16,447 nt of DNA, taken from positions 1 to 16,447 of the forward strand of contig JAHFTI010000026.1 in NCBI GenBank assembly GCA_023265535.1, in the 5' to 3' direction. The translations under genes were made by a program, and so were the position numbers. A model generated the notes under the pieces. That model was not told the DNA's origin. It did no database searches and saw nothing but the letters and a program-made list of their open reading frames with translations. This stretch comes from Opitutaceae bacterium (GTDB taxonomy: Bacteria; Verrucomicrobiota; Verrucomicrobiia; Opitutales; Opitutaceae). Positions 14,954 through 16,447 of the stretch are shown piece after piece. Position 1 is the stretch's first letter. Each line of letters starts with the position of its first letter.

Positions 14954-16447
14954 TTAGAACTTGCCCGTGAAGCCGAGCACCATGTTCACGCCGAAGCGCT
15001 TGGTGTCGATGGTGCGGGCGTAGCCGGGGACCAGCCCGGTATCGACATCGTAACGCTGCGTGTCATTCGAGACATTGAGGATGTTTCGTGCGTTGAAGTA
15101 GATGCCGTAACGGCGGGTGAGGGAATAGCGGATGTTCAGGTCCACGTTGACCACGGCGGGATTCCAGCTGGCGAGCACGATGTCGCGGCTGTCGTAGTAG
15201 TACAGCGCGGCGCTGCCACGGTACTTCACGTCGGTGTAGAGACCGCGCAGGAGCACGCTCAGGCGCTTGTTGCTGTAGTTGATGCCGGCGCTGGCCGTGT
15301 CGTTGGCCGTGGGGCGGCCCGAGTTGACCAGCGTACGCAGTGAGTCAGTGGTCTCCTTCTGCTTCTTGTACTGGTGGGAATAGGAGGCGAAGATATCGAA
15401 GTGCTTGCCCCAGCCGCCGAGGGCGCCGAGGTTCTGCTTGGCCTCAAGCTCGTAGCCCAGGGTCTTGGCACTGCCGATTCCATTCTGGGTGGTGGTGATC
15501 TTGTAGCCGTCCCACGAGTTGTCATTTGCGTCCGTGATGGCGTTGAGCTCGTTGAGCACCTCCTTGAAGCCCGGTTCGTCCCAGTATTTGACGAAGTTCT
15601 CATGGAAGTCGCGGACTTCCTTGTAGAAGGCCGAGACGGAGAACTTGCCACCGGAGTCGGAGTAGTAGGCCACCTGGGCATCGTAGCTGTCGGCGGTCCA
15701 GGGCTTGAGCGCAGGATTCTTCTTCTTGATTTCACCCAAGGGCTTCGCATGGGTGGCATCCGCCGCGCTGGCGACGCTGGAATCCTCGGAGATGGTCAGG
15801 CCACCGTTGGACTCGCTGATGAGGGTGTTCTCCATTTCGGGCTGCGCGTAGCTGCGGTTGTAGGAGAGACGAAGCTCGATGTTCTTGGTGAGATCATAGC
15901 CGAAGGAGGCCATGAAGGAGGGCTTGCCGCTCACCTTGCCGCGATAGTCCTGGGTGGTGTACTGCATCTTGCGGCGCTGCACCACGTCGAGGACGGGCTT
16001 GTCGGGGAAGATCACCCCGGCTCCCGCGAGTTGCGAACGCAGGGTCGTGGCAGCAGTGGTCAGGGTACCGCTCACGTCGCCGCTCGGCAGGCCGGTGTAG
16101 CCTGCGTAGAGCGGGCTGCTGACGGTGTCGATCTTGATGCCGTTGGCGTAGGGGCCGAAGGCGGTCGACTTGTAGATGGAGCCATCCGCATTGCGGGCGT
16201 AGTTCCAGCGGGCATCGACGCCGGGACCGAAGCCCGTGCGAGTGTCCACCGACTTGCGCATGCCGAAGACCCAGTTGAGGCGATTCTTGATGGCCTTGCC
16301 ATCGAACATCGCGTAGTACTGGTCGCTGGTCTCGGTGAACTTCTTGTTGGTGTTAACGACCTGATTGTAGTTGTCGAGGATCAGGTTGTCCGAGGTCGAG
16401 GTGGGGCTGGTCTGGTAGGTGTCGCTGAAGAGGGCGGGATTGGCCTG
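14954..16447 (-). CDS. TonB-dependent outer-membrane receptor, C-terminal part, cut by window edge
   Basis: The frame is open from the right edge to a TAA at 14954, giving 497 residues. These contain alternating beta-strand patterns rich in Tyr, Asn and Asp, such as IELRLSYNRSYAQPEMENTL, KHFDIFASYSHQYKKQK and LSVLLRGLYTDVKYRG. It ends VLGFTGKF, with a terminal Phe typical of outer-membrane barrels. KRLSVLLRG and YGIYFNARNILNVSND are typical of the last strands of TonB-dependent receptors. The signal peptide and plug domain are outside the window. It probably imports oligosaccharides released from pectin, but the substrate is inferred only from the genes downstream; the strong terminator after it shows it is not simply their operon leader. 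No SusD-like gene is visible. Confidence 0.88.
   Translation of the reverse strand, partial: QANPALFSDTYQTSPTSTSDNLILDNYNQVVNTNKKFTETSDQYYAMFDGKAIKNRLNWVFGMRKSVDTRTGFGPGVDARWNYARNADGSIYKSTAFGPYANGIKIDTVSSPLYAGYTGLPSGDVSGTLTTAATTLRSQLAGAGVIFPDKPVLDVVQRRKMQYTTQDYRGKVSGKPSFMASFGYDLTKNIELRLSYNRSYAQPEMENTLISESNGGLTISEDSSVASAADATHAKPLGEIKKKNPALKPWTADSYDAQVAYYSDSGGKFSVSAFYKEVRDFHENFVKYWDEPGFKEVLNELNAITDANDNSWDGYKITTTQNGIGSAKTLGYELEAKQNLGALGGWGKHFDIFASYSHQYKKQKETTDSLRTLVNSGRPTANDTASAGINYSNKRLSVLLRGLYTDVKYRGSAALYYYDSRDIVLASWNPAVVNVDLNIRYSLTRRYGIYFNARNILNVSNDTQRYDVDTGLVPGYARTIDTKRFGVNMVLGFTGKF

Noticed and set aside
1..16447. CRISPR arrays, tRNA or rRNA genes, insertion sequences
   Set aside because: No spaced direct repeats, cloverleaf-like segments, rRNA stretches or transposase motifs were seen on either strand.

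Overview
The window is about 16.4 kb of dense, very GC-rich bacterial DNA with long antisense shadow ORFs. It carries exported polysaccharide-degrading enzymes, a TonB-dependent receptor, a LacI-family repressor and a sodium:solute symporter. Gene content and style resemble plant-polysaccharide degraders of the Verrucomicrobiota (Opitutaceae-like). That placement is inferred from gene types; no rRNA or other marker gene is present. No tRNA, rRNA, CRISPR array or insertion sequence was seen.

Right part (14954-16447, minus): the C-terminal ~500 residues of a TonB-dependent outer-membrane receptor, followed by a strong intrinsic terminator (14887-14924).

Middle part (14733 down to 4968, minus): a tightly packed run of five genes that looks like one operon. 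In transcription order these are a PL1-type pectate lyase, a GH95 alpha-L-fucosidase, a small exported DUF3826 protein, a second PL1-type pectate lyase interrupted by an in-frame TAG stop, and a GH78 alpha-L-rhamnosidase. Together they point to pectin, probably rhamnogalacturonan with fucosylated or rhamnosylated parts. The lyases cut the backbone, the exo-glycosidases trim it, and the receptor is a candidate for oligosaccharide uptake.

Left part (1-4852): a plus-strand two-domain glycoside hydrolase (six-hairpin MGH1-like domain plus GH43-like five-bladed propeller) is divergent from a LacI-family repressor. The repressor is followed on the minus strand by a sodium:solute symporter that runs off the left edge. 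The palindrome TTCATGAA occurs three times in the window, twice before the symporter and once before the hydrolase. One copy in each place lies between a plausible -35 and -10 box. This predicts a small local regulon in which the repressor controls both hydrolysis of an oligosaccharide and import of the released sugar.

The most notable points are the shared operator set, the fused hydrolase with a complete GH43-like catalytic triad, the nonsense codon in the second pectate lyase, a G-quadruplex motif abutting the symporter start, and the lack of Shine-Dalgarno sequences at every start in the window.
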